Origin: Acestrorhynchus altus
Lineage: Eukaryota > Chordata > Actinopteri > Characiformes > Acestrorhynchidae
Reading direction: 5' to 3'
Length of the DNA: 64,000 nt
Assembly: GCA_034509495.1 (NCBI GenBank)
Contig: CM067503.1
Span: forward strand, 25,861,768 to 25,925,767
Within the stretch, counting starts at the first letter, position 1. Each line of letters starts with the position of its first letter. The position numbers and the translations under genes are program-made. Shown piece after piece: positions 33,557 to 44,600 of the stretch. The notes under the pieces are model-generated. The model was not told the origin of the DNA. It searched no databases and was given only the letters and a program-made list of their open reading frames with translations.

Positions 33557-35531
33557 TGCTAGGATATGTGTGTACATGGCAGAGTAATACTTGAAGACTT
33601 TCAGTCAGAGAGCCATTAATGGGCAATATTGGCACTCCTAGAATGTCCAATGAAAGCCAATATCCAGTTGCAGATAGCTGGTGACAGAAATAAGTCTTCT
33701 GGAACATTACTTTAAAGGTGTTTTAGAGTTCACAGCTTTCAAATTGTATTAGTTGTTTTCTGATTATGAAAAGTGAGAGAGGCATGTGTTGTATCCTGTT
33801 CACAACCTACAAATGTTTAGGCTGATTGAGGGCATTCGGGCAAAAATGCATACCTTGTTTCTTTTTTACTAAACTATTGCTTTAAAAGTATGAAATGAAC
33901 CTCCTTCACTTCTCCAGTTCAAGCCCCATCTCAGCAGGGGTGAGGCCTGCCATGATCACGTGTGATTCTCACACGTTTCCAATGAAGACATAAATTATTC
34001 TGGCTGCGTTTGAAAGCTCAGATGCAGAACAAGTTCTCTGTCTTCAGATCTTGTATGCATGGCAGGATGAAGACTTACACAAGCAAACACCCATTTATTG
34101 CTCTGTGAGAGAACATGGGACATCCTGCGTCCTACATGCACACACTTACAGTAAGATTTTATTTGTTTTGCATAAACTGCCTGGCACTGGAACCCATACA
34201 GACTGTCACTGTCACTCCAAAGTCTTCAAGGCTGTGCTGCTATCACTTTACACTGTAGCATTTAAATTGAGTGGCTCTCGCTTAGGCATGCCACACTGTG
34301 CCAATGTGTTTCACTGACTGACACTTCCTTTGGGTGCAAGCAGTCAAGGGGTTTGTAAGTATCACAGCAGTTCTTGGTGGGAAAAGATTTTTTTTTATCT
34401 TGTTTGTTTGAAAGTTGGATATATTTGATATACTTCAAATAAAATTATATTTCAGAACCTGTTAGCAGCATAAGCTACTACATACCATGTATATGGTGAT
34501 AATGAGTTTTTTTCATCAGACATGGAGGGAGAAGTAGTTTAGCCATTCATGTCCAACTGCAGCATGACTGTAATGGAAACTATTGATATACAGTATATTT
34601 ATTATCAAACCACTGATGAATGAAAATAGCTGAAATTAGGGACTAGCTGAGAAAAAGATGTTAGTACTGGTGAAGATTGGGGTAATGCCACACGTTTTCT
34701 GCAGGGTCAGATTGGTTTAGTGGGCTTTAAATAGGTACCATTTGCTTTATTCACAGTTCCAAATACTTCTGATGATGATTATAATAAGGATCAGTATATA
34801 TATATATATATAAAACATGTTTGGCCTTATTATTCAGCCCTGCAATGTGAGAACATGAAACAGCATGTTGCGATGAGAGCCGACTGAATGGCAGATTTAT
34901 AAATGTCACCTGTTTGAGCAACACTCCATCCCCAGAGACTTGCAGTCGTATCTGCCCAAATGACACTCGGGAAAATGGGAAACAACGCTCAAGATATTCC
35001 CAGACTCTCATTCTTCTCTCTCTCTTTCTGTCTCTTCCTCTCTCTTTTTCTTTTCATTTTCACTCAGTGTCACAACAACCACATCTTCCAGAAAAAAAAA
35101 TCATAGAATAATTGAATCGCTGGAGAATGCCTCTCTTTTTGGCTTCCTTTGTGATTTCACGTCTAATGCAATTTCAATTATGGAGTCAGAGGCAAATCCA
35201 CAGTGATTTCTGTAAGTGTACGAAATGGCTGGAATTTAATGGCAGAACAGGCAGCCTTATCTGATCAGTCATCTGGCATTAAGTGTTTTAAAAACCAAAT
35301 CACACTGAGAATGCAGACTGCTGCCTCCGCCAACACTGACATACTTGCATGCATGCTTACATTACCCTCATCTTTCTTTTCTGTACTCTTTCTACTTACA
35401 TACTTCTGTACAGTAAAAGCTGTGTAGAGGACCATCAGCTTATTTCAGTTTGTTCTGCATTTGAACAATCATAGCTGGTCATCTCCCATATTAGTAAATT
35501 GACTAGTAATAGAGAAAAATGTTACTGCATA
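33557..35531. other. No gene seen; unique sequence
   Basis: A short (TA)n run is at 34795-34812. A CT-rich stretch covers 35015-35065. The block 35110-35300 has balanced composition with TCTAATGCAATTTCAATTATGG but no coding motif. Confidence 0.4.
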
Positions 35532-35935
35532 CAGTCATGCGAAAATTTAGGACATGTAGTTCTTTATTTAATAACGTGGACATATGAATATTTGATTTTC
35601 TTTTAAACAATATCTGTAGATATAAATGAAATAATTGCATTGCCTTTGCAAAACCAATTAATATTTGACTTTGGAGTTTTTTATTTACTTACTTTATTTA
35701 AAATAATGAAAAAGCCAATTCCTACTGAATTAAAAGTAAGGTCACCCTAATAGCTGATATTTCCACCTCAATTAGATGCTCTGACTTCAACTGGGACATT
35801 CCTTAACTGTCTTTCAATGAGCCATTCCTTGTTGGATGTTCTGGAATGTTTTGGGTTTTTATCTTGTTGTATGATCCACTTCCACTGCTTCACTAGGATG
35901 GTCTGATGTGGTCATGCTGGCAGTTTTAAATGTTC
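35532..35935 (+). mobile_element. Tc1/mariner-like element, 5' fragment
   Basis: It starts after TA with CAGTCATGCGAAAATTTAGG and carries AATGAAAAAGCCAATTC and TATTTCCACCTCAATTAG. I remember these from a fish Tc1/mariner-type repeat whose left end reads CAGTCATGTGAAAAAGTTAG. The fragment ends where the R3 copy begins. No transposase domain can be read. Confidence 0.6.
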
Positions 35936-35939
35936 TCCA

Positions 35940-36255
35940 GAAACCCACAGGACCTCCACTGAGTATTATATGGGTAGTGAGTCTTTCCCAGCACTGCAGT
36001 GACACTAATATGATGGTATTGTGTTGGTGTGTTGCACAGGTATGAGTAGAACAGACAGAGCAGTGTTGCTGGAGTGTTTAAACCTGTCAGTGTTACTGCT
36101 GGACTGAGAACAGCCCACCAACCAGAAATATCCAGCCAACAGCGTCCTGTAGGCAGCACTATGAGCACTGATGAAGGACTACAGGATGACCAAAAAAATA
36201 CTGTACAGAAACAGACAGGCTTCTGTCTCTGACTATACATCTACATCTATACATC
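35940..36255 (+). mobile_element. R3 fold-back miniature element, partial copy 2
   Basis: GCACTGCAGTGACACTAATA with TGATGG, GAGTAGAAC, GCAGTGTTGCTGGAGTG, TTTAAACC and CAGTGTTACTGCTGGACTG align with 27860-27965. The following part (AACAGCCCACCAACCAG, GGCAGCACTATGAGCACTG, GAAGGACTACAGGATGACC) belongs to the middle of the element. The right arm is missing. It sits against a Tc1-like 5' fragment. Confidence 0.75.
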
Positions 36256-36329
36256 AAGGTGGAGGAACTAGGTAGGACTGTCTTGGGCATGTGAGTGCCC
36301 ATGTGAGAATGGGCAGTGAGTGCTTTTTT

Positions 36330-36775
36330 ACCACTGCTTTTTTTTACCAAACCCATTATCATTTGGGTATCACTCTCCCCCTACCACACGCGAAGCTCCA
36401 GACACTAGGAGGGTGAGGATGAGCAAATGCTTCCTTTGATACATATGATGTCAACCACTGCCTCTTTTCGAATTGCCAACATTTGCATCCTTGCTGGACA
36501 GCCAACATGCTCAGAGGAAAGCGCCAGGTCCCCAGCTCTAATACAGTGGCTAACAGACACGTGCCAACCAGGATCACATTGAGTGTGATGTGGGGAGAGA
36601 ACACCATCCACCCACCCAGAGAGAGAGAGAGTGGGCCAGTTTTGTTCTCCCTCTGACTCCAGCTGCCAATGGCGAGCAGTATGAAAATGTTCAGGATTCA
36701 AACTTCAAACCAGTCCTCAGCTCATAATGGAAGTGCCTTAAACCGCTGAGCCACTCAGAGCCAGGTTTACTTTTA
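36330..36775 (-). mobile_element. R4 tRNA-derived SINE, near-complete copy
   Basis: Read on the minus strand the head has A-box TGGCTCAGCGG (36753-36743) and a B-box-like GTTTGAATCC (about 36704-36694). The body has CATACTGCTCGCCATTGGCA, GGGTGGATGGTGTTCTCTCC, CGAAAAGAGGCAGTGG, ATGTATC and AAGGAAGCATTTGCTCATCC. This is the longest of three SINE copies and includes a middle section absent at 18140. The overlapping minus-strand frames of 82-98 codons are the SINE body, not genes. Confidence 0.87.
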
Positions 36776-36879
36776 AGTTTGTGAAGTGTCTTTTTATCAT
36801 TTTCAACCACAATGGGCAACAAACTTGTGGTGCTTGTGCTGGTTTTAGCACTACTTTTCTCTTTGTTTATGACCGTGTT

Positions 36880-38091
36880 TGGAGATCCCGTGCAGAGCCA
36901 CACTCCTATTGTTTAACCCAGGATCAGCTGCTAGCTCTAAGCAATGCAGATGTGCTGCTGCACGAGAGGCATGACATTCCTCACAAGGTATGGAAAAGGA
37001 GACGTGGCAGATGGGCTGGAGCACTGTGACGTGCGAAGAAGATGCTACAAGCTCATAAAAATAATCATAATCATAATAATTCCCTCCAATGTTATGGGAA
37101 ACATGAGATAATTTCTCAGCAAGATGGATGAGGTTACGACACAAACATAGCATCAGTAGGGAAACTGGGAGTGTAGCATCATGGTGTTTAGAAACTAACC
37201 ACACTAACTCTGGACACGCTTATATTTTTGGATGGCTTTCACGTTATTCAGGCAGACAGGACAGCAGAGAGCTGTAAGAGAAAAGGAGGTGGACTGGCAG
37301 TATAATGTGACTGAGGGTGTATTTTTGGACACGTAACAAATCTGCTGTAAGAACATTGATTGTTAACCATTACCATGAGACCACACAACCTCCTGAGGGA
37401 AGTATTGCATGTTACCCTGATAGCTGCATATGTTCCCCCCTCTGCTAATGCTGAAGAGGCTTGTGATGTCATACCCTCAGTTGCATGTAGACTGCAAATA
37501 CAAGCTCTCATCCTTATTTTTGGAGACTTCATGCTTCTCCATCCTCTTTGTTCACCTTCACCCAGTATGTAACCTGCCACATCTGATCACAATTAAATTA
37601 ATCTTCTGACTGTATACAAACCCCTTGTACATAGATAACCAGGAGTGACGAAATGGTTTAAGGAGTCTGAAAAGGCTCTGCAGGACTTTTTTCAAACCAC
37701 AGTGTGGGAAGAATTGTGGGGAGGACATTGACAGTCTCACTCAATGCATTATAGACTATGTCAACTTCTGTGAACACTGGGAACACTGTCCACACTAAGG
37801 CCATTCAATGTTTCTCCAACAACAAGCCATGGATAAATCCTGATGCATAGGCTCTCCTAAAAGTGAATAAGATGGTCTTCAGGTCAGGTGACAAGGATGT
37901 GCTGAAAGCTGTGCAGGGGATGCTGAGAAGGAGAATAAGAGAGGGAAGCAATCCAGGAAACAATCCAGGAGGAAGCTGGAGGACAAGTTACAGCATGAAA
38001 ATGTCAGCAGAGTTTGGAAAGTCCTTTAAATCTTCTCTGGCCACAAGAAGCAGGATTACCATGTTGGGGGGGTGGTTGTGTAAAGTCAAAA
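36880..38091 (+). mobile_element. LINE (non-LTR retrotransposon), 5' ORF2 part, decayed
   Basis: The first recognisable piece encodes YCLTQDQLLALSNADVLLHE, then RHDIPHKVWKRRRGR, the typical ORF2 start of a fish LINE. The endonuclease follows: ADRTAESCKRKGGGL at about 37255, HVTLIAAYVPPSANAEEACD at 37400-37465, and SDHN-like residues near 37580. A linker region follows with NNKPW and KMVFRSGDKDV (37820-37910) and KIREGSN-like residues. Several frameshifts and stops interrupt it. It is cut at about 38060-38092 by the hAT relic. Its 3' end reappears at 39260-39475. Confidence 0.85.
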
Positions 38092-39163
38092 CAAGCATGT
38101 AGCATTCGCTGAAAAATACCCAGCCGAAGATGAGCGATAGAGAGGAATTTCAGAACTGCTATGAAAAGCTGAAGATAGCAAACTATCTTTCAAGGAGTGG
38201 ATCAGCTCTCCACAGTCAACTAGCACTGCTAGTTTTGTGGCAGCTGTGGAGATTGTGAAGAGGCGGAGCTGCTCACAGACAGAGATAATATGAAAGAATC
38301 CTTCATGAAAATATCAGAGCATCTATTCTCTGACTTTAGAAACAAACAAGAAATTATTCAGAAAATTTGAGAAATGCATCTCTCCGCAAAGACTATCAGG
38401 CACAGTATCATTAAAATGTCAGAAAACATCAGCAGTAAGCAAATTGGTGACATCAATTCAGCTCAAGCATTTTCAATTGCCTGTGATGAGTCAAGTGATG
38501 TAAAGGAGCAGATGCACTGTTATGCAGATATGTTAACTCAGGAAGAACTGATTAAACTCATATTGCTAAAGAGCATGCAGAACACGAGGGCAGGGTATTT
38601 GTGAGGTTGTTGTGAGTTCTCTAGAATTGAAAGGAATAAACACCACTCACCTGGTGTCAGTGAACATAAAACACAGAAGTCACGTTAAACAGGTAAGAAC
38701 AGTAGCATTTAATAAGCTATAATTTTCTGAAAAATATATTTATTTCAGACTCTGAGTTGATGTAGGTTTTTGTATGTTCAGATGCTGGCTGAGCAAAAAA
38801 CCTGAAGAAACGAGAGAACGAGAGAACGCTGACATTGACTTGTCAAAGATGCTCCTAATTTTATGTATCTTTTTCAAGCTGCAGCTAAATATTTTATTTC
38901 TATTAAAGTGGACTAGTTTTTATTTTACTTTTTGCACAAATAGAGGAAGGACTTAATTAAGCCTATAGTTCACAGTTTAATTTATTTCAAAGTAGGCCTA
39001 CAAATGCACACTGCACTTCTCTTGTTGTATTCAGTGGTTGTAACAGGTAAAATAAAAAAAAAGATGAAGTTTACAAGCTCTGTTATGTTTTGCGGCTACT
39101 GACTATTTTTTTGGCAGATGGGGCAAAATGGCTCTTTTGTTAATAAAGGTTGCAGACCCCTGA
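38092..39163 (+). mobile_element. hAT-type element nested in the LINE
   Basis: It starts in coding sequence KHVAFAEKYPAEDER and passes through SFVAAVEIVKRRSC to MKESFMKISEHLFSDF, then RNKQEIIQKI, LSAKTIRHSIIKMSENIS and INSAQAFSIACDESSDV. This is a ZBED-type hAT transposase, in which the Asp of ACDES is the first catalytic acid. The right side ends AAGGTTGCAGACCCCTG at 39147-39163, a hAT terminal repeat. The matching left end CAGGGGTCTGC is missing, so the left side is deleted. Residues after LILLKSMQNTRAGYL are replaced by noncoding 3' sequence. At least one frameshift and a stop at about 38369 break the frame. Confidence 0.82.
38221..38604 (+). pseudogene. hAT transposase pseudogene (ZBED/GTF2IRD2-like)
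   Basis: Only the middle of the transposase is readable: the region before the catalytic core and the first catalytic Asp in IACDES. A frameshift near 38283 and a TGA at about 38369-38371 precede the longest clean stretch (38374-38604, 76 residues). The C-terminal dimerisation domain is absent. Related proteins have been domesticated as host genes in vertebrates, but the breaks here argue for a dead copy. Confidence 0.8.
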
Positions 39164-39259
39164 GCTAAGGATAATGAAGATGAGGAAAGCTCTAAGCTTA
39201 AGGAATATCTGGATTCTAGTCTCATTCAGGGAATGGACATTGAGAGAGTAGTCTCTTCT

Positions 39260-39475
39260 TTGTCACAGTGGTGGTGCTGTGACATAACTTCTTCCATCTC
39301 AATTTTCTGTAAATTATCTGTATAAATTTGTTTATTATTTTTAATGTTGTAGATACTATACTGTATATACTATACTACACTTTATCTATTTCTTGCAAGT
39401 TCCTTGCTATCCCTTTGCTGCTGCAACATTGTAAATTTCCCCACTGCCGGACTAATAAAGGATTATCTTATAAAG
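39260..39475 (+). mobile_element. LINE 3' untranslated end, same family as 43960
   Basis: CTTCTTCCATCTC, TGTAAATTATCTGTAT, CCTTGCTATCCCTTTGCTGC and the terminal TAATAAAGGATTATCTTAT match 43770-43955 in order. This is the end of the LINE whose ORF2 start lies at 36880, now separated by the nested hAT. The GGATTATCTTATAAA unit repeats once at the very end, the short-tail habit of this family. Confidence 0.85.
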
Positions 39476-40140
39476 GATTATGTTTTTTTGTCTTATATCA
39501 ACTTGAAGATCTGAAATCATGTGATCAGAGGCATCACCTGGCCTGGGTTTCTGAGCCCCGAATAGTTCTGTGGAAGAAACCGAATGCTGCAGGACCCCAA
39601 CCCGCCCAGTTGAAAGAAACTGACTACTGGAGTGAAAAACAACTTCCCCCTCTACCCTGGTTGAATGAAAAGTCAGGGGAACAAAATCCCTTACGGGCTG
39701 AAACCTGGGTCTCTGTGAACTCAGGACACTTGCATTGTATAGATAGGCAAACACAGAAAAAAACAGGAGTTAATGGGAGTGATACATGGGAGTACAGATG
39801 ACAACTTTGTTCCTTGAACTTAAGCAGCTTTCCCTATTATGATATTTGTATTGTTGAATGATGAGTGAGAACCTGCCTAATGCTTTCTGAGCAACAATAC
39901 AGATTGTGATGATCATTTTCAGAAGTGCCTCATTAGCTGCCCATTAAAAGCACATATCTCTCACACCTGACAGAATGTGCTATAAGAGGTGAAGAATTCT
40001 GCATGAGCAGCCTTGCTGAGTTACCTTGTTCTTATAGTGCTTTGTCATGAAGGGGATGATGTCGCTTGCAGCTAGCATGACAGCCAATGGACTTAAAGTC
40101 TTCACAGACCTTTGGGAGGACTGTAATTGTTCTCTCCCTC
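39476..40140. other. No gene seen
   Basis: The 157-codon open frame at 39328-39801 is the longest in the window but begins inside the LINE 3' end and has no recognisable domain. I do not call it a gene. Confidence 0.4.
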
Positions 40141-40150
40141 CCTCCCACAT

Positions 40151-40154
<4 letters not shown>

Positions 40155-40190
<36 letters not shown>
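40155..40190 (+). repeat. (GA)n microsatellite
   Basis: About 18 AG units. Confidence 0.97.
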
Positions 40191-40193
<3 letters not shown>

Positions 40194-40991
40194 CACATGC
40201 AGATTTAATCTTCCCAAAGCTCTCTGTTGTTTATGGGGCCCACGGGTGTAATTTTATGCCTGAATGAAGTGCTTACTAATAGCTGCTGCTCTGCATTCAG
40301 TGTATGGCATGAGAATGACAAGAAGTGAGAGGAAGAGAAGGAAGAACAGGAGAAAAGTAAAGCATTTTAAGAAAAGATGGAAGTTGAAAAGCACCATAAA
40401 TAAAATAAATCAACAAAGGTTAAGAGAGTAGACCTTCAGCTAATGGGGTGTGGGTTTGTATCTCTCCACATTTTACAGGACATCTGAAGAAAAAAACATT
40501 ATTTTCTGAAGTTACAATCAGCAGCAACAAAACGGTTGCTTTCACTACTTTTAGGATGGACATTTGAGTTTGAGTTTAGGTTAACGTTAAAAAGTCTTAT
40601 TACATATGTAATTACATATTACATATAAGTAAAGTAAATACACACTAATGATATAAAGTATATGTTGCAATTCATCCTTTTTTCAACAGCTGTGTGCAAC
40701 ATGCTTTTGGTCATCAATGGCCCTTTCACAGCGTTTCCGCAGTTTTATAAATGAACACATATTAATGGTGTCCTAAACTGACAGACTGCAGCACTGCTTA
40801 AAAATTCTAATTAGAGATTGCTCTGTTTGCGATGTTGGATGCTTTAAACTCAGGCTGACCAATCAGACCTCCATTATCATGGCTGCAAATGGCAGAAGAA
40901 CAGCTCACCTCATTCAGGCCAATCATTTTTAAGATTAATCCTTTTAGAAAAGCCTCTGACACATCCTCTTTTTTACTGGGTTATGATTTAT
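40191..40991. other. No gene seen
   Basis: Unique AT-rich sequence with TTACATATGTAATTACATATTAC palindromic words near 40600-40625. No family recognised. Confidence 0.42.
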
Positions 40992-41110
40992 ATTCACATT
41001 TATAGCACTGAGCTGATAGTCTGACCCAGAACAACAGCTGAATCATTGTATACTGGTAAGCTAATGTAGAGTTAAGAGTCTTGCCCAGGACTAACCCTAC
41101 ACTAAATGTG
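40992..41110 (+). mobile_element. R7 SINE-like repeat, copy 2
   Basis: TTCACATTTATAGCACTGAG, CTGATAGTCTGACCCAGA, CATTGTATACTGGTAAGCTA and TAGAGTTAAGAGTCTTGCCC follow the order of the common fish repeat with a GACGCTCTTATCCAGAG core. The core is decayed here while the 3' half (AGTCTTGCCCAGGACT) is better kept. Confidence 0.6.
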
Positions 41111-41407
41111 CGTATGGTGTATTTTTCCCTAGTTAGGTTGCAGAGCTCATCTAAATCAGATATCAGTTGTTATAATTAGTCCCTTGGTTTGCTACATTTA
41201 CTAACCCTGCCACTGGGGTATGGTAAAAATGTTTTTAATGCATTTTACCAAATTTGATCCCAAATTCTTCCTGTAACTCATTTTACAGAGCGTGATGTAT
41301 TAACAATTTCATTTTATGATCACCATGAATCACAGTTGGGGCAATATAGAGAGGGTTGATTACATTGAGCGAATGCTGAAGTACGCAGTACATTTCATAA
41401 CTATCTC
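41111..41407. other. No gene seen
   Basis: No feature recognised. Confidence 0.42.
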
Positions 41408-41421
41408 TCACTCTCTCTCTC

Positions 41422-41452
<31 letters not shown>

Positions 41453-41470
41453 CACACACATACACACACA
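41408..41470 (+). repeat. (CT)n(CA)n compound microsatellite
   Basis: About 22 CT units with one CCC interruption, turning into CA units at 41452. Confidence 0.96.
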
Positions 41471-42435
41471 GAATTGTCTGGTTTACATTTTGCTTGCTGA
41501 TTGTGAAAAATATATTTGCCATCATACTGAAATACTGAAACAGAACTTTAGTTTATGTTAGGTTTGGTTATATATATGACCCCAAGCCATGACACTGGGT
41601 AAAAACAATCCCATGTGTGTGCACACTGCGCTGGCATCTCTGCTTCTCTGATCTGAACAGCCGAGCCAGTGTGTGAGGCTAACAGCTTCCTGAGGGGATT
41701 CTCCACCCAGTGTCCCGTCTCCTATTAGTCTGAACAGCCCTGACACTAGCAGTCAGCTCCCCCAGTCATCCAGAACAAGGCAGGAGACAGATATTTCCGT
41801 GCGGATGGGCACTGAAATAAAGAAGCCATAGCTTTATGACCTATCTATAGAATCCCATGTTAGTGTAAGTGCTTAACAGATGCAGTGCTTTGTTCAGTTC
41901 CAGCTCACAGAGGAATCTGCATGTGCTTTATGCTTCCAAAAAGCGCATGGTCATATCCCTCCCAAAGCTCTCACCACTCTTCAATCGATGGCGGCTCTTG
42001 TTGTCATGGTGTCTGCTCTGTGACCCATTACTTAAAACCGCAGTGCTCACGTCCCCCAGGGCTGGACTGAGAAGCATCACACTCGTTTGTTCATCCCTCT
42101 CTTTTTTCCTTCTTTTCACACTCCACACTAATGGTCCCATATGGGGCTGGGCATGTGATGGAGAGAGCAATGTGTCCACAGAGATGCAACATGACCAAAG
42201 TCTGGAAATGAATGTATTGAGTGGATGTTCAGTGTGCAGACTTATTGTGCTTTTGCATAGCCCTTGTCAGTCAAACTACTAACTTGTAACTACCCCTGTT
42301 TTTGTTTGATCAGTCATCAGTAACTGTTCAGTTTTCACATGCAATCACAGCAATGTACGATTAAACATCAGGTAGCTAGCCCACTTGGAGCCCATACCCA
42401 TATGTATTAAAAACCTTAACTCTGTTAACTCTTAG
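41471..42435. other. No gene seen; unique sequence
   Basis: The frame at 41869-42282 (137 codons) shows no recognisable domain, and the opposite strand has a comparable one. The composition is more balanced than average, so it is worth an alignment check, but nothing supports a coding call. Confidence 0.35.
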
Positions 42436-42775
42436 AACCCAAGATCTGCATTCTATGGGTTAGGGTTAGGGTTAGTTACATTCTGTTTTCTAGGTATCAT
42501 AACTCAGGATCAGAGTAACCTATAGACATGATACAGACTTACCCTATCTAACTATTCACTATATTTAATTAGCAATTCACTTGTTTTCAACTGATTGAAA
42601 TCCCAGTTCACATGCCAAGGGAGCTTCCATTGGATGTTTATTGCTCTGTCCATGTATCCACGCTCAATCTGAATGCAGACTCTGACTAACCAGCAAGAGG
42701 GGGTGGGGCTGATGATGTCACTGACCCAGATATTGCATTTTAGAGGAAAAAGTTTTGTACAAAAACACATAAAAA
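42436..42775 (+). repeat. R1 interspersed repeat, most complete copy
   Basis: It includes the (GGGTTA)n stretch at 42457-42475, CATAACTCAGGATCAGAGTA, then GCTTCCATTGGATGTTTATT, GCTCTGTCCATG, TCTGAATGCAGACTCTGACT and GAGGGGGTGGGGCTGATGAT, ending near GACCCAGATATTG. It ties together both halves seen singly at the other R1 sites. No terminal inverted repeats or promoter boxes are obvious, so the class is open. Confidence 0.8.
42457..42475 (+). repeat. Short interstitial telomere-type motif, (GGGTTA)3
   Basis: Three GGGTTA units inside R1. It is too short to be a telomere relic on its own and is absent from the other R1 copies. Confidence 0.9.
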
Positions 42776-42929
42776 AGTGAAATTTACAAGTAATTTCTTT
42801 TATCAAAATATAGTCAAATATACAAATATTTAAATTCTGTTCATTTTTACATCTCAAATGAAGTCAAATTAGAGCAGCCTTGGACCTCCTATAATTACTT
42901 TTTTAATGCTTTGATGAATAAAATGGTCA

Positions 42930-43960
42930 AATTATGAAAATATCCCACAAATTTTTGTGTGCCGTTAACACTATACAGCCTGGGCTGCTGAAGGAAAAGC
43001 TGGAACATGATGGTGTAGACAGTCATCTATCAAAATATTGGACTACCTCACCAACTGACCACAGTATGTCAAGACACAAGACTGTCTTTCAGACATGGTG
43101 GTTAGCACCACAGGGGACCCTCAAGTCCTTGCACCGTTCCTCTTCACCCTGTACACTGCTGACTTCATGTACAGCTCACTGACCTGTCACCTCCAGAATA
43201 CTCCACGATTGTTGGGCTTGTAAATAATGAGGAGGACAGTGAGTACAGAGATCTGGTTCAGGACATTGTGGACTGGTGTCTGCAGAACCTGTGCTGGATT
43301 TCTACAGGTGCAGACGCACCCCTTCATCAGTGAACATCCATTGAGTGGACTCTTATAAGAACCTGGATCTTCACTTAAACACAGTGGTGGCATATACCAT
43401 CTTTTATGGAGTGGTCTGCTGGGGCAGTAGTATTTCATCGACAGACAGGTAGAGACTGAACAAGAGGGCCAGTTCTGTCCTGGAAAGCTCCTTGGACCCA
43501 GTGCAGTTGGTGGGAGAGAGACGGATGTTAGCCAACTACCATCTATGGTAAAGAATGACTCCCAAGCCCATGAATGAGACTCTGACAGCTGCTTCAGTGA
43601 CAGGCTGCTTCACCCTAAGTGAGTGAAGGAGAGCTGTTTCAGGTCCTTTCTTCCTGCTGATGTTAGACTCTACAACCAGCACTGCTCCCAGAAGACCACT
43701 GACACACACACTTAAACTTCACACACTATTAGAGTTTTCAATGTAGCATAACAATGTATAATACTTCTTCCATCTCCCCACCTGTAATTATCTGTATGTA
43801 TTTTTCTTCAGTGCTTTTTGGCTTGTATCATTTTAATTAATTTGAATATTATGTATAGTATACTGTTTATTTTTCAATTTATTGTGCCTTGCTATCCCTT
43901 TGCTGCTGTAACCATGTGAATTCCCCCTCTGTGGGACAAATAAAGGATCTTATCTTATAA
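42930..43960 (+). mobile_element. LINE (non-LTR retrotransposon), reverse transcriptase part and 3' end
   Basis: The coding relic starts in the reverse transcriptase with NTIQPGLLKEKLEHDGVDSHL, equivalent to the fingers/palm start after the conserved FNTI. APQGT follows with a frameshift, then the SPCTLLTSCTAH frame and, at about 43390-43500, VVCWGSSIS and RASSVLESSLDPVQLVGERR of the C-terminal region. The 3' UTR (43740-43958) matches 39290-39475 and ends AAAGGATCTTATCTTAT. The endonuclease part is absent, so this copy is 5' truncated. Multiple frame breaks make it inactive. Confidence 0.88.
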
Positions 43961-44234
43961 ACTGCTGCTGTCTTTTGCTGGGCTCCTGATGTGTATAAGG
44001 GGCCATTAGGCCTAGGAAGGGTTGTCTAAAAACATCACCTGAGCTAATACAGTAAAGGCCTGTAGGATGGTGTCAGGGATTGTATAATAATGTATAATAA
44101 TAAGTTCTTCAAAATACTAGAGAGTGGTCCAAATAAAGTAAAAAAAAAAAAAACCAAAATGAAGGTGAATGTTCTCACAGAACCATTGTGTTTTACACAC
44201 AGGTAAATTTGTCCTTTAATGCATTTAACTCATC
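43961..44234. other. No gene seen
   Basis: A poly-A run of about 13 is at 44140. No other feature recognised. Confidence 0.42.
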
Positions 44235-44317
44235 CACACACAGTGACACACACAGTGACACACACACACACTCACACACACACACACACACACAGACACA
44301 CAGACACACACACACAG
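44235..44317 (+). repeat. Interrupted (CA)n microsatellite
   Basis: CA units broken by CAGTGACA, CTCA and CAGA variants, an older and more decayed tract than the other CA arrays. Confidence 0.95.
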
Positions 44318-44426
44318 TGATTTCCAATATTACAATGTCCTTTATTATTTTAACTGTTTCTGTATATAACAATTTAGTATGTATATATCCATATTGTGCA
44401 TCTCAGGACTTGTATTCTGAAATTTG

Positions 44427-44600
44427 AGCGCAAACAGCCCTTCCCTTCTCATTTTCTTCTGTAAGCCCCCTCTCACTCATGCTTGCAAGTTGAGCTTATA
44501 CACAGAGCAGGGCAGAGCAGTAAACATGCACTGGAAGGCTACTTTGACATTTAAAGTGTGATAGAATTCAGTCAGAAATGAGTGATATGATCAACATGGT
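44427..44600 (-). repeat. R1 interspersed repeat, copy 5
   Basis: It matches 18836-19050 in the same orientation: GCAAACAGCCCTTCC, TTCTCATTT, CCCCCTCTCACT, TTGAGC, ACAGAGCAG, AGTAAACATGC and GACATTTAAA. It has lost the GGGGTGGGGCT middle. Confidence 0.7.

Noticed and set aside
36359..36701. Two overlapping minus-strand frames of 82 and 98 codons
   Set aside because: Both are readings of the SINE body.
39328..39801. 157-codon open frame, longest in the window
   Set aside because: It begins within the LINE 3' end and has no recognisable domain or codon pattern; no splice or promoter context is visible.
41869..42282. 137-codon frame in balanced-composition DNA
   Set aside because: No domain, and the opposite strand has a comparable frame; composition alone is insufficient.
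42457..42475. (GGGTTA)3 as a telomere fusion site
   Set aside because: Only three units, located inside an interspersed repeat.
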